Source of the DNA: Candidatus Coprovivens excrementavium
GTDB taxonomy: Bacteria > Bacillota_I > Bacilli_A > RF39 > UBA660
NCBI GenBank assembly: GCA_944363975.1
Contig: CALVVU010000003.1
Location: 215,409 to 279,408 of the forward strand
Direction of reading: 5' to 3'
DNA length: 64,000 bases
In this document: positions 17,811-25,977 of the stretch, in pieces
How positions within the stretch are numbered: position 1 is the first letter of the stretch
Layout of the letters: each line of letters opens with the position of its first letter
Made by a program: the position numbers and the translations under genes
The notes under the pieces: model-generated
Seen by the model: only the letters and a program-made list of their open reading frames with translations
Told to the model about the DNA's origin: nothing
The model's database searches: none

Positions 17811-19325
17811 ATGACTAATGAAGTTAAAATGAGTAATTATTATGATGGAATATATGAAGTATTTAATCCACCTTTAGTATATGAAGGTAATTATATCTTT
17901 TTAATTCGTTCTTTATATGAGTGTTCGAAGAAGAAAAATGGTAAAAATTTGGTAGAAGAATATTTTTATAATAATTATATAAAAGAGATTATTTCTTTAA
18001 TCAAAGAATATGAAAACTTGATAGGAGATTTATTTTTAATTTCGGATTTGAATGTTGATGGGGAAGGAAGAAGTTTAAAAGTTTCTTTAGGGATTATAAC
18101 ACAACGAATTTGTTTATCTATGGTAGATGATATACCTGAATTAGGAAGTGATTATAGTACTTATAAAGAAAAGGTAGGGGACTTTTTTAAAAATTATAAA
18201 AAAGCAATAACATGTTTACAACGCAAAGAATTGAATAATGAATTAAAAGATTATATTACACGCATTGAAAATTTATATAGCAGAAATGAAGAATTTCGCA
18301 AAGAAAAATATGGAAATAAGTATGTTCCAATGGATTTCTTTCTTTATCTAGAGAAGTTAAGAAGTAAAATTGTTGAGTTTTTAGTTGTTTATAAAAGATT
18401 AGTTAATGTTTGTAATAAAGAAGTTAATTTAAAAGAATTAGAGGATTTATTAGATTTAGATCAATTTTATTTTACAATGGCTAAATTAATTATTGAAAAT
18501 AATAAAGTTGTTGAAAAAACAGAAGGTAAATTACATTATTCTTTTTCTTATGTAGATGTTTATATTGAAAAGTTAAAATATTTAATGGAAACTTATAGTT
18601 ATGATATAGTTGCTGATGTTGTTTTATTGGATGGAAAGATTGTTAAGTTATCAGCTAAAGATTTGATTAGAGAGTATAATGTAATGAAAAATAGACATCC
18701 TGAGTATAGAACGGTCGTATTAGATGAGGAAGCTGGAGTTAATTATCAAGATATTAGAGTATTTAATGTACTACTTACTCAAATAGAAACAGCTATGAAA
18801 GATAAAGAATTATCTGTTTCGTGGAAATTATTCAAGAAAGGTGAAAGAGAAGATGAATCTTCAGTTTTGAGTAAAGTATCTTCTGAGAGAAAAGAAAAAA
18901 CAGATGATGAAAAAAATGAAGAGTTACGTAGAAGAATTGATTTCTTTGAAAGTTCATCTTATCTATATCGTGTTGAAGGAATTAATAATTTTGAAGGATA
19001 TATAGGATATATATATGATAATGGTTATGTTATTTTTGAAAAGTTTTATAAGAGTAAAGAAGGATATGAGTTGGCTTTAGGAAATGCAACATATATAATG
19101 AATTTTGCTAATTTTATAGAAATGTCTAAATTATCTAAGTTGGATATTATTAAGTATATTAAAGCTGGAAATACTGATATTATAAGAAGATATCATACTA
19201 GTAATTGGGCTAAGAAAATAGAAGCAATCATAAATGGGATAGGTTATGATGTTGATACAACTAAAGTAATAGAAAATTTAATTAAAAATGGGGAGTTAAA
19301 TAATAGGAGGTCGTTGAATCAATGA
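17811..19325 (+). CDS. Conserved-looking protein of unknown function (504 aa), operon gene 1
   Basis: A 504-residue, mostly helical and charged, soluble protein with no membrane helix. The N-terminal two thirds is alpha-helical (many K/E/L). Around residues 345-380 there is a highly charged linker (KKGEREDESS..SERKEKTDDEKNEEL), and the C-terminal part (YRVEGINNFEGYIGYIYDNGYVIFEKFY) reads as a small alpha/beta domain. I recognise no family. AGGTGAT precedes the ATG. The stop overlaps the next gene's start by 4 bases (ATGA), so translation is coupled with the following two genes. Confidence 0.7.
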   Translation: MTNEVKMSNYYDGIYEVFNPPLVYEGNYIFLIRSLYECSKKKNGKNLVEEYFYNNYIKEIISLIKEYENLIGDLFLISDLNVDGEGRSLKVSLGIITQRICLSMVDDIPELGSDYSTYKEKVGDFFKNYKKAITCLQRKELNNELKDYITRIENLYSRNEEFRKEKYGNKYVPMDFFLYLEKLRSKIVEFLVVYKRLVNVCNKEVNLKELEDLLDLDQFYFTMAKLIIENNKVVEKTEGKLHYSFSYVDVYIEKLKYLMETYSYDIVADVVLLDGKIVKLSAKDLIREYNVMKNRHPEYRTVVLDEEAGVNYQDIRVFNVLLTQIETAMKDKELSVSWKLFKKGEREDESSVLSKVSSERKEKTDDEKNEELRRRIDFFESSSYLYRVEGINNFEGYIGYIYDNGYVIFEKFYKSKEGYELALGNATYIMNFANFIEMSKLSKLDIIKYIKAGNTDIIRRYHTSNWAKKIEAIINGIGYDVDTTKVIENLIKNGELNNRRSLNQ

Positions 19326-19756
19326 ACGATATAATTAATTATATTGATGCAGAAAAAGATATCTTAGAACAACTTATTAAAATAGATAATGAAAAAATGT
19401 TTGATACAATGACTTATGATGAATTTTTTGAAAATTGTATGGTAGTTTTGTCTAAAAGTAAAAATATTGAAAGTGAAAAAAATATTTTGTTTGTTACAGA
19501 AGGTAATCCGATACTTACTTTGAATATTTTAAATAATGTTGTTAATGTAGATAAAGAGGTAGTTATTTTTTTGAATCAGGGTTATCAAGGATTAAATAAA
19601 TGGCTATATGATAGATATATAAATATAACTGGAAATATAAAACATAGTATCGATTTAGGAAGCAATTATAATAAATATATCGGAAAAGGTTATAAAGTTG
19701 TTCCATTAGGCGAAAAGGCCTTTAGAGATGAGGTTTTGAGGGATTTTTATGAGTAA
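19322..19756 (+). CDS. Small alpha/beta protein of unknown function, operon gene 2
   Basis: A 144-residue protein whose start overlaps the preceding stop by 4 bases and whose end overlaps the next gene by 8. The centre (KNILFVTEGNPILTLNILNN..KEVVIFLNQGYQGLNKWLYD) alternates strand and helix like a nucleotide-binding fold, and distantly recalls the first half of aldehyde-dehydrogenase-type Rossmann domains. This is only a resemblance: no catalytic Cys is present and the protein is far too short for the family. GGAGG lies 12 bases upstream of the ATG. Confidence 0.65.
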   Translation: MNDIINYIDAEKDILEQLIKIDNEKMFDTMTYDEFFENCMVVLSKSKNIESEKNILFVTEGNPILTLNILNNVVNVDKEVVIFLNQGYQGLNKWLYDRYINITGNIKHSIDLGSNYNKYIGKGYKVVPLGEKAFRDEVLRDFYE

Positions 19757-20438
19757 AAAACCAATTATAGGTATATTACCAACTAGTAATTATATGGTTA
19801 CAAATGATACTTTTGCCGATACTTACAGATATGGTAATAATTATATAAAAAAAATTGTTGAAAATGATGCTATTCCTCTTTTGATTCCTTTAAGTGATGA
19901 GAAAGTAATTGAAGAAACTCTAGAAATTTGTGATGGTTTAATTTTACCAGGAGGTAATAGAATAAGACCTGTTAATTTTGAAATAATTGATTATTTTTAT
20001 AAAGTGAAAAAGCCTATATTTGGAATATGTATGGGAATGCAGACATTAGCAATGTATTCAGTTAATATGGAAAATAATGAAATAAAAAAAATTATTAAGA
20101 TGATTGATAATGGAGTTAATCATTGGCCAGTAGAATTAACAAGAGATAATAATGACGAAGTAGTACATAAAGATATTATTGATAAAGATTCTTTGTTATA
20201 TTCAATATTACAAGAACAAGAAATTATGGTTAATAGTGTTCATAAAAATATAATTACTGAAGTTGGTTCGAAATTTAGGATAAGTATAAGATCCGAAGAT
20301 AATTTAATTGAAGGAATAGAATATAAAGATGATGATCGTTTTATTATAGGTGTGCAATTTCATCCAGAAATTTTGCCACAATTTAATAATCTTTTTAGAG
20401 TTTTTATTGAAGAATGTGAAAAAAGGAAAAAAATATAA
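19749..20438 (+). CDS. Class I glutamine amidotransferase-like / gamma-glutamyl hydrolase (peptidase C26)
   Basis: A 229-residue protein of the PuuD/peptidase C26 type, which hydrolyses gamma-glutamyl amide bonds. Visible features: IIGILPTSNY at the N-terminus, the oxyanion segment GLILPGGN (63-70), the nucleophile elbow FGICMGMQ with Cys94, VNSVHKN and the catalytic His in QFHPE with the following Glu. The triad is complete. It is the third gene of a tightly overlapping operon with two unrecognised proteins. The real substrate could be a gamma-glutamyl intermediate of that unknown pathway or a peptidoglycan fragment. Confidence 0.85.
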   Translation: MSKKPIIGILPTSNYMVTNDTFADTYRYGNNYIKKIVENDAIPLLIPLSDEKVIEETLEICDGLILPGGNRIRPVNFEIIDYFYKVKKPIFGICMGMQTLAMYSVNMENNEIKKIIKMIDNGVNHWPVELTRDNNDEVVHKDIIDKDSLLYSILQEQEIMVNSVHKNIITEVGSKFRISIRSEDNLIEGIEYKDDDRFIIGVQFHPEILPQFNNLFRVFIEECEKRKKI

Positions 20439-20454
20439 GTTTTTTCCTTTTTTT
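20419..20454 (+). terminator. Terminator of the amidotransferase operon
   Basis: A 12-bp A/G-T/C stem around AAAAGGAAAAAA and TTTTTTCCTTTT with a 7-base loop and a T tract. It overlaps the end of the coding region. Confidence 0.8.
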
Positions 20455-20487
20455 ATTGTAAAAAAAGACAATATGATACCTATTTTT

Positions 20488-20509
20488 TGGTATAATAATT
20501 TTTAGGTGA
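20488..20509 (+). promoter_or_regulatory. Extended -10 promoter of polA
   Basis: TGGTATAAT (20488-20496), followed by AGGTGAT at about 20503 and ATG at 20515. Confidence 0.7.
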
Positions 20510-20514
20510 TTATA

Positions 20515-23079
20515 ATGAAAAAAATAATACTTGTTGATGGTAATAATTTAATGTTTAGAAGTTATTATGCAACTGCCTATACAGGTAATGTTATGAAAAA
20601 TAGTAAGGGTATGCCAACAAATGCTTTATATGGGTTTGTGGGAATGATGAATAAAATAATTCATGAAGAAAAGCCTGAGTATATTGCTGTTGCGTTTGAT
20701 GTTGGAAAGAATTTTAGAAAGCAGAAATATGAAACATATAAAGAAGGACGCGCAGAAACACCTAATGAATTAAAATTACAAATGCCAGTAGCAAGAGATA
20801 TATTACGTGCTATGGGAATTAAATATTTTGAATTAGAGCCTTATGAAGCAGATGATATAATTGGAACTTTTGCTAAAATGTGTGAAAATGATCCTGAATA
20901 CGAAGCAACGATTGTTTCATCGGATAAAGATTTATTACAATTAATAAGTGATGAAACAGAGGTTAAGCTTTTAAAACAAAAAGATTATATTCGTTATAAT
21001 CATGAGACTTTTAAGGAAGATTGGGGATTTGAACCAATACATATGATTGATTATAAAGCCTTAGCTGGTGATCCTTCTGATAATATACCTGGGGTTAAAG
21101 GTATCGGTGATAAGACGGCTATAAATTTATTAAAAACTTATGAATCAATTGAAGATATTTATAATCATATTGATGAAATAAAAGGCAAATTACAAGAAAA
21201 ATTAATTGCTGATAAGGATAGCGCCTTTATTAGTAAGGAAATAGCGACAATTTATAGAGATGTTCCTTTAGATGTTAATTTAGATGATGTTAAGTATAGT
21301 GGACCTGATTTAATTGCATTAAATAAAATATATGAGGAATTAGAATTTTATTCGTATATAAAGAAGAATGTTGAAAGTAGTAAGGCTGCTTTAAATACAA
21401 TTAAATTTATTAATGTTAAAGATAAAGATGATTTAAAAAATATTGAAGACATTGTATCGTTGTATATTGAAGTAAACGCCGAAAATTATCATGATGCTGA
21501 TATCGTTGGAATAGGTTTATGTGATAGTAAAAATAACTATTTTATTAATAATACATTGTTGGAAGATGTTGTTGATATTTTAAAAAATAAAAGAATATAT
21601 ACTTATGATCAAAAGAAAAATATTGTAGTTCTAAAAAAAGAAGGATTAGAGGTAAACTCTGTTTTTGATGTTATGATTGCAGCATATTTACTAAATATTA
21701 ATAGTAAAGATGATATTGCATATTTAATGAATTCAAATGGTTGTGAAGTTACTTTTTATTCTCAAAGTTTAAAAAATGGTTTTGATAAAAAAGATATTGT
21801 TTTAAAAGCTCGTTTTATATATGATATTGTTCCTCAATATTTGGATAGTTTAAAAAAAGAAGAAATGATTGATTTATTTAATAATATAGAAATGCCATTA
21901 ATAACTGTTTTAGCTAATATGGAATATAATGGTATTAGAGTTGATGCTAATATTTTAAAAGATATGGAAAATGAAATGTCTGGAAGAATAGATGAAATTG
22001 TTAAGGAAATATATGATTTAGCTGGTGAAGAATTTAATATAAGTAGTCCTAAGCAATTAGGAGTAATATTATTTGAAAAGTTAAATTTACCTGGTGCTAA
22101 AAAAACAAAAACAGGGTATAAAACTGATGTAAGTATATTAAATAAATTAGTTAATGAGCATCCAATAATAAGTAAAATATTAGAATATAGAGGATTATCT
22201 AAGATTAAAAGTACTTATTTAGAAGGATTAACTAATTATATTCGTGAGGATGGAAAGATACATACAATATATAAACAAAATTTAACACGTACAGGAAGGC
22301 TTTCATCTGTAGAACCTAATTTACAAAATATTCCGGCTAGAGATGAAGATGGTAGAAAGATTAGAAAGGCTTTTTTACCAGAATATGATATGTTTTTAAG
22401 TTCTGATTATTCTCAAATGGAATTAAGAGTGTTGGCTCATGTGTCTGGTTCTAAAGAATTGCAACAGGCGTTTATTAACGGGGAGGATATTCATAGTCGT
22501 GTTGCAGCAGATATGTATGGTATTCCAATCGAGGAAGTTACTAAAGAGCAAAGAAAAACTGCTAAAGCTGTTATATTTGGAATCGTGTATGGAATATCAG
22601 GATTTGGTTTGGGAGAAAACTTAGAGATAAGTGCTAAAGAAGCGAGGTCGTTTATTAATAAATATTATGAATTATATCCTGGTGTTAAAAATTATATGGA
22701 TAATGTAGTTAAAGATGCATATCGTGACGGCTATGTAAAAACTTTGTTTAATCGTAAAAGAGTAATAGATGAATTGAATAATAAAAATTTTATGATTAGA
22801 CAAAGTGGAGAAAGAATAGCTTTAAATACACCAATTCAAGGAACTAGTGCTGATATTATGAAAATAGCAATGGTAAATATATTTAAAGAGATGCAAGAAA
22901 AGAAATTAAAAAGTAAAATGTTGCTTCAAGTACATGATGAGTTAATTTTTGATGTTGTTAAGGAGGAAAAAGATATCTTAGAAGAGCTAGTTACACGTAA
23001 TATGGAAAATGGTGTTAAGATAGATGTTCCATTTAAGGTTAGTCATGATTATGGAACTGATTGGTATGAAACAAAGTAA
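20515..23079 (+). CDS. polA: DNA polymerase I
   Basis: Repair and Okazaki-fragment polymerase, 854 residues. Domains: N-terminal 5'-3' exonuclease (residues 1-290, with LVDGNNLMFRSYY and the helix-hairpin-helix DPSDNIPGVKGIG near 184); a middle 3'-5' exonuclease-like domain lacking the DxE metal ligands (starts FINVKDKDDLKNI), hence probably no proofreading; and the polymerase with DYSQMELRVLAH near 632, the O helix RKTAKAVIFGIVYG and QVHDELIFDV near 806. Length and layout match Bacillus PolA. The upstream GTG at 20506 lies in the ribosome binding site. The next gene starts 14 bases downstream. Confidence 0.97.
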   Translation: MKKIILVDGNNLMFRSYYATAYTGNVMKNSKGMPTNALYGFVGMMNKIIHEEKPEYIAVAFDVGKNFRKQKYETYKEGRAETPNELKLQMPVARDILRAMGIKYFELEPYEADDIIGTFAKMCENDPEYEATIVSSDKDLLQLISDETEVKLLKQKDYIRYNHETFKEDWGFEPIHMIDYKALAGDPSDNIPGVKGIGDKTAINLLKTYESIEDIYNHIDEIKGKLQEKLIADKDSAFISKEIATIYRDVPLDVNLDDVKYSGPDLIALNKIYEELEFYSYIKKNVESSKAALNTIKFINVKDKDDLKNIEDIVSLYIEVNAENYHDADIVGIGLCDSKNNYFINNTLLEDVVDILKNKRIYTYDQKKNIVVLKKEGLEVNSVFDVMIAAYLLNINSKDDIAYLMNSNGCEVTFYSQSLKNGFDKKDIVLKARFIYDIVPQYLDSLKKEEMIDLFNNIEMPLITVLANMEYNGIRVDANILKDMENEMSGRIDEIVKEIYDLAGEEFNISSPKQLGVILFEKLNLPGAKKTKTGYKTDVSILNKLVNEHPIISKILEYRGLSKIKSTYLEGLTNYIREDGKIHTIYKQNLTRTGRLSSVEPNLQNIPARDEDGRKIRKAFLPEYDMFLSSDYSQMELRVLAHVSGSKELQQAFINGEDIHSRVAADMYGIPIEEVTKEQRKTAKAVIFGIVYGISGFGLGENLEISAKEARSFINKYYELYPGVKNYMDNVVKDAYRDGYVKTLFNRKRVIDELNNKNFMIRQSGERIALNTPIQGTSADIMKIAMVNIFKEMQEKKLKSKMLLQVHDELIFDVVKEEKDILEELVTRNMENGVKIDVPFKVSHDYGTDWYETK

Positions 23080-23093
23080 TTTAGGAGGGTTTT

Positions 23094-24002
23094 ATGAAGG
23101 AAGTAAAAACATTTATAGTAGTTGATTTTGTGTTATTTCTTGTTAAATTAATTGCTGGATTAGTTTGTAATTCTTATACAATTATGGCAAGTGGAATATA
23201 TGATTTAATTCTTATTATTACAGCATTATTTTTAATAAGTAAAAAAGATAATAAATCTTATAAAGGAATTATAAGTTCATTATGGGGATTTATTGTTGTT
23301 TTGTCAGGATTAGGAATAATTTTCTTTAGTATGATTAATAAAATAGAAAAAGTATCTTTCTTTATTTTATTATTTTTGTTATTAGCAATAATTATTAGAT
23401 ATTTTGTATCTTGTTTTTATACTAATATTAGTTATCAAAAGAAAAAAGGTTTGCTTTCTTATGGAAATATAAATAGTTCAATAGACTTTTATAATTATGG
23501 AGTTATTATAGGTGTTTTAATTTTTAGTAAATTAAGTAGATGGTTAGATATATTTAAATATGCAGATCGTTTAGGTACGATTTTAATAGCTATTTTAATT
23601 ATAATTAGAGGAATAAAGATAATTGTTAATAGTTTTAAATATTTAGAAAATAAAAACAACTTAGTAAATAAAGAAGAAATACGAAGTGAAATATTGAAAA
23701 GAGATGAAATTAAAGACTTAGAGAAAATTGAAGTATATTCTTTTGGTGGAATAACTAAGTTAAATTGTATGATTCGTATTAAAGATAGTCTTCAATTACT
23801 TGATTTGAATTCTTTTATAGTTACATTACAAGATTATTTATTAAAATTTGCCAATGTTGTACAAATTAATTTAGTTGAAAAATATGAAAAGAAAAAAGTA
23901 AAAGTAAGGAGTATGAAGCAAGATGCCAGAAATAGCAGAAGTCGAAACAGTAAGACAAACTCTAAAAAAAAGAATTCTAAACAAAAAAATAAAAAACGTT
24001 AA
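23094..24002 (+). CDS. Cation-diffusion-facilitator-like membrane protein with altered metal sites
   Basis: A 302-residue protein with about six membrane helices and a cytoplasmic C-terminal ferredoxin-like domain, the layout of the CDF family of Zn/Mn/Fe exporters. The first helices match CDF (FVLFLVKLIAGLVCNSYTIM), but the metal-binding HxxxD/DxxxD positions are not kept (ASGIYDLI, NSSIDFYNYG), so transport of divalent metals is doubtful. The last 27 residues are a Lys/Ser/Asn-rich tail (RNSRSRNSKTNSKKKNSKQ) encoded in the 80 bases that overlap mutM in another frame. The start has AGGAGG. Confidence 0.65.
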   Translation: MKEVKTFIVVDFVLFLVKLIAGLVCNSYTIMASGIYDLILIITALFLISKKDNKSYKGIISSLWGFIVVLSGLGIIFFSMINKIEKVSFFILLFLLLAIIIRYFVSCFYTNISYQKKKGLLSYGNINSSIDFYNYGVIIGVLIFSKLSRWLDIFKYADRLGTILIAILIIIRGIKIIVNSFKYLENKNNLVNKEEIRSEILKRDEIKDLEKIEVYSFGGITKLNCMIRIKDSLQLLDLNSFIVTLQDYLLKFANVVQINLVEKYEKKKVKVRSMKQDARNSRSRNSKTNSKKKNSKQKNKKR

Positions 24003-24741
24003 TGTTTTATATGAAAGATTAATAGAAAGTGATTTGGAAGAGTTTAAAAAAAATTTAATTGGTCTTGAGTTCAAAGATATATTAAGAAAAGGTAAATGGT
24101 TATTATTTGATATAGGTGATTATTATTTATGTAGTCATTTGAGAATGGAAGGAAAGTATTTTATAAAAAAACATGATGAAGTAATTGATAAGCATGAACA
24201 TGTTATATTTTCTTTTGAAGATGGAACTGATTTGAGATATCATGATACTCGAAAATTTGGGAGAATGAATTTAGTATTAAAAGATAAATTAGATACTGTT
24301 GAAGGAGTTAGAAAGCAGGGAATTGAACCAACTGATTCTAATTTAACTAAAGAATATCTTTATGAAAAATTTCATAAAAAGAAATTACCTATGAAAACGC
24401 TTTTATTAGATCAAACAATTATTTCTGGTTTAGGAAATATATATGCTGATGAAGTTTTATTTGGAGCCAGAATCAAACCAATGAGGTTAGGAAATACAAT
24501 TACTTTAGAAGAATGTGATAAAATTGTTAAATCAAGCCGAGAAATTATTGAGGAAGCTATTAAGTGTGGTGGGACAACAATAAGAAGTTATACTTCTAGT
24601 TTAGGAGTAACAGGGAGATTTCAACAGAACTTAATGGTTCATAAAAGAGAAAATGAAGAATGTAAAATTTGTCATAGTTTAATTAAAAAAATTGTGATTG
24701 GTGGAAGAAGTACATATTATTGTGAAAAATGTCAATTATAG
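23923..24741 (+). CDS. mutM: Formamidopyrimidine-DNA glycosylase
   Basis: Removes oxidised purines (8-oxoG, FaPy) and nicks the abasic site. The 272-residue protein has the invariant N-terminal Pro2-Glu3 (MPEIAEVETVR; the usual LPE reads IAE), Lys near 59 in RKGKWLLF, DTRKFGRM, the H2TH segment TIISGLGNIYADEVLF, and a complete C-terminal zinc finger (CKICH, YYCEKC). It starts inside the 3' end of the CDF-like gene, with AAGGAG about 12 bases upstream. It forms an operon with polA, as in many Bacillota. Confidence 0.97.
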   Translation: MPEIAEVETVRQTLKKRILNKKIKNVNVLYERLIESDLEEFKKNLIGLEFKDILRKGKWLLFDIGDYYLCSHLRMEGKYFIKKHDEVIDKHEHVIFSFEDGTDLRYHDTRKFGRMNLVLKDKLDTVEGVRKQGIEPTDSNLTKEYLYEKFHKKKLPMKTLLLDQTIISGLGNIYADEVLFGARIKPMRLGNTITLEECDKIVKSSREIIEEAIKCGGTTIRSYTSSLGVTGRFQQNLMVHKRENEECKICHSLIKKIVIGGRSTYYCEKCQL

Positions 24742-24768
24742 ATCATTTATAAATAAAATGATCTTTTT
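24741..24768 (+). terminator. Terminator of polA-mutM operon
   Basis: An 8-bp stem GATCATTT/AAATGATC with a 7-base AT loop and five T, starting at the last base of the mutM stop. Confidence 0.85.
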
Positions 24769-24894
24769 GTTTAGTTTTAAGAACTTTATATAAAACATTA
24801 GTTAAAATATATTAAAAAATATAAGAGTACCTTTAAATTTGGCTAAGTAAGATAAATATGTTAAAATATTGGCATTTAAAGGGGTGTGGTATAT

Positions 24895-25269
24895 TTGAGA
24901 GCAAGAGCTATTTATATTAAAACAATTCCTTATATAGTTAAAAATAGGGATGGTAAATATAGTAAACAAAGTATTAGAGTAATGTTAGATAATGAACTAG
25001 AACACTGGATATGTTTGAAGTTATGTCGAGACAATAAAGTTTATGCAGAAAGAATGAGATGTTTACATAGAGGAGAAATCTTAAGAATAAGAGATTATAT
25101 AATGAGTATATTGGCTGGTAATAAGAATGGCATAACATCAGATATGCTTAATAATACTTTGAAATCAGCAATTAACGAATTAAATATTGATACTAAAGAT
25201 TTATATAAAATAGATGAAGAAGAGTATCAAGAAATTAGTAATTCATTGTTGTGTAGGAAAAGAAAATAA
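24895..25269 (+). CDS. Small basic protein of unknown function
   Basis: A 124-residue, basic, soluble protein: two beta-type strands at the N-terminus (RARAIYIKTIPYIVKN, SKQSIRVML), then a His/Cys-containing middle (EHWICLKLCRDNKVYAERMRCLHRGEI) and a helical C-terminal half. No family was recognised; the Arg-rich first half would suit nucleic acid binding, an inference only. A TTG start at 24895 is chosen because AAAGGGGTG (24878-24886) lies 8 bases upstream; an in-frame GTG at 24886 sits within that site. It is a single-gene unit between two terminators. Confidence 0.7.
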   Translation: MRARAIYIKTIPYIVKNRDGKYSKQSIRVMLDNELEHWICLKLCRDNKVYAERMRCLHRGEILRIRDYIMSILAGNKNGITSDMLNNTLKSAINELNIDTKDLYKIDEEEYQEISNSLLCRKRK

Positions 25270-25292
25270 CTTTTTTGAAAAGTTATTTTTTT
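25263..25292 (+). terminator. Terminator of the small basic protein gene
   Basis: An 11-bp stem AAATAACTTTT/AAAAGTTATTT with a 3-base loop and a T tract. It overlaps the stop codon. Confidence 0.88.
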
Positions 25293-25318
25293 GATATAAT
25301 ATTGTTGATGGTGATTAT

Positions 25319-25921
25319 ATGAAAAAATTATTTTTTATGATTATTCTTCTAGGAATATGTTTATCTATTCCAAAAGCATTAGATGTTCCGAAATTTGTAA
25401 GTCAAAAAAGTAAATGTGTTGAAGTAAATGAAAATGTTGCTATTATACCAGTAAATGTTATAGTCTATCGAAGTGGTGATTTAGTTTCCTTGATAGATGA
25501 TAATATTTTAGGATTAATTGATAATGACGAAACTTACGAGATTACAATTGATAATTTAAAAAGTAATAATGTAGAAAATATCTTTATTTCTTCATTAAAA
25601 GATAACAATAATCAAACTTATATAAATTATAGTATAGAGAAAGATATACATTTAAATGCTGGGGATAATTTAATGGCTTTTGACTTAGTAATTAATTTTA
25701 AAGAAACAATTCCTGATAAAATGGATATTTTAGGTGATGAAGTAATTATAGGTGATAAAGATACTTGTAGTTTTCTTAATAAAGAAAATTCAGAAATAGT
25801 TAGAACAGAAGTTTTTTTTAAAAAAGGAGAATCTTATGCATATATTTATATTTTAGTAATTATTATTTTATTAATGTTAGCTATTTTAGAATTTATAGTT
25901 ATTTTGAGAAGAAAGAAATAA
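25319..25921 (+). CDS. Secreted, C-terminally membrane-anchored protein of unknown function
   Basis: A 200-residue protein with an N-terminal signal peptide (KKLFFMIILLGICLSIPKALD), an extracellular beta-rich domain of about 145 residues with two Cys (one near the start, one in DTCSF near the end), and a C-terminal membrane helix (YIYILVIIILLMLAILEFIVIL) followed by RRKK. The positive tail gives an N-out orientation. The extracellular part resembles cohesin/Ig-like export domains in its spacing of strands (VIPVNVIVYRSGDLVSL, NAGDNLMAFDLVINF), an inference only. An extended -10 (TGATATAAT) precedes it by about 20 bases. Confidence 0.72.
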   Translation: MKKLFFMIILLGICLSIPKALDVPKFVSQKSKCVEVNENVAIIPVNVIVYRSGDLVSLIDDNILGLIDNDETYEITIDNLKSNNVENIFISSLKDNNNQTYINYSIEKDIHLNAGDNLMAFDLVINFKETIPDKMDILGDEVIIGDKDTCSFLNKENSEIVRTEVFFKKGESYAYIYILVIIILLMLAILEFIVILRRKK

Positions 25922-25945
25922 ATAATTGTTTATTTCTTTTTCTTT
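25912..25945 (+). terminator. Terminator after the anchored secreted protein gene
   Basis: An 11-bp stem AAAGAAATAAA/TTTATTTCTTT with a 6-base loop and T-rich tail. It spans the stop codon. Confidence 0.85.
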
Positions 25946-25977
25946 GTTATAATAGCTATTTATAGGAGATGACTATA

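Noticed and set aside
20515..23079. Active proofreading domain in PolA
   Set aside because: The 3'-5' exonuclease region does not show the DxE, D and YxxxD residues; it is called as inactive, as in other Bacillota PolA.
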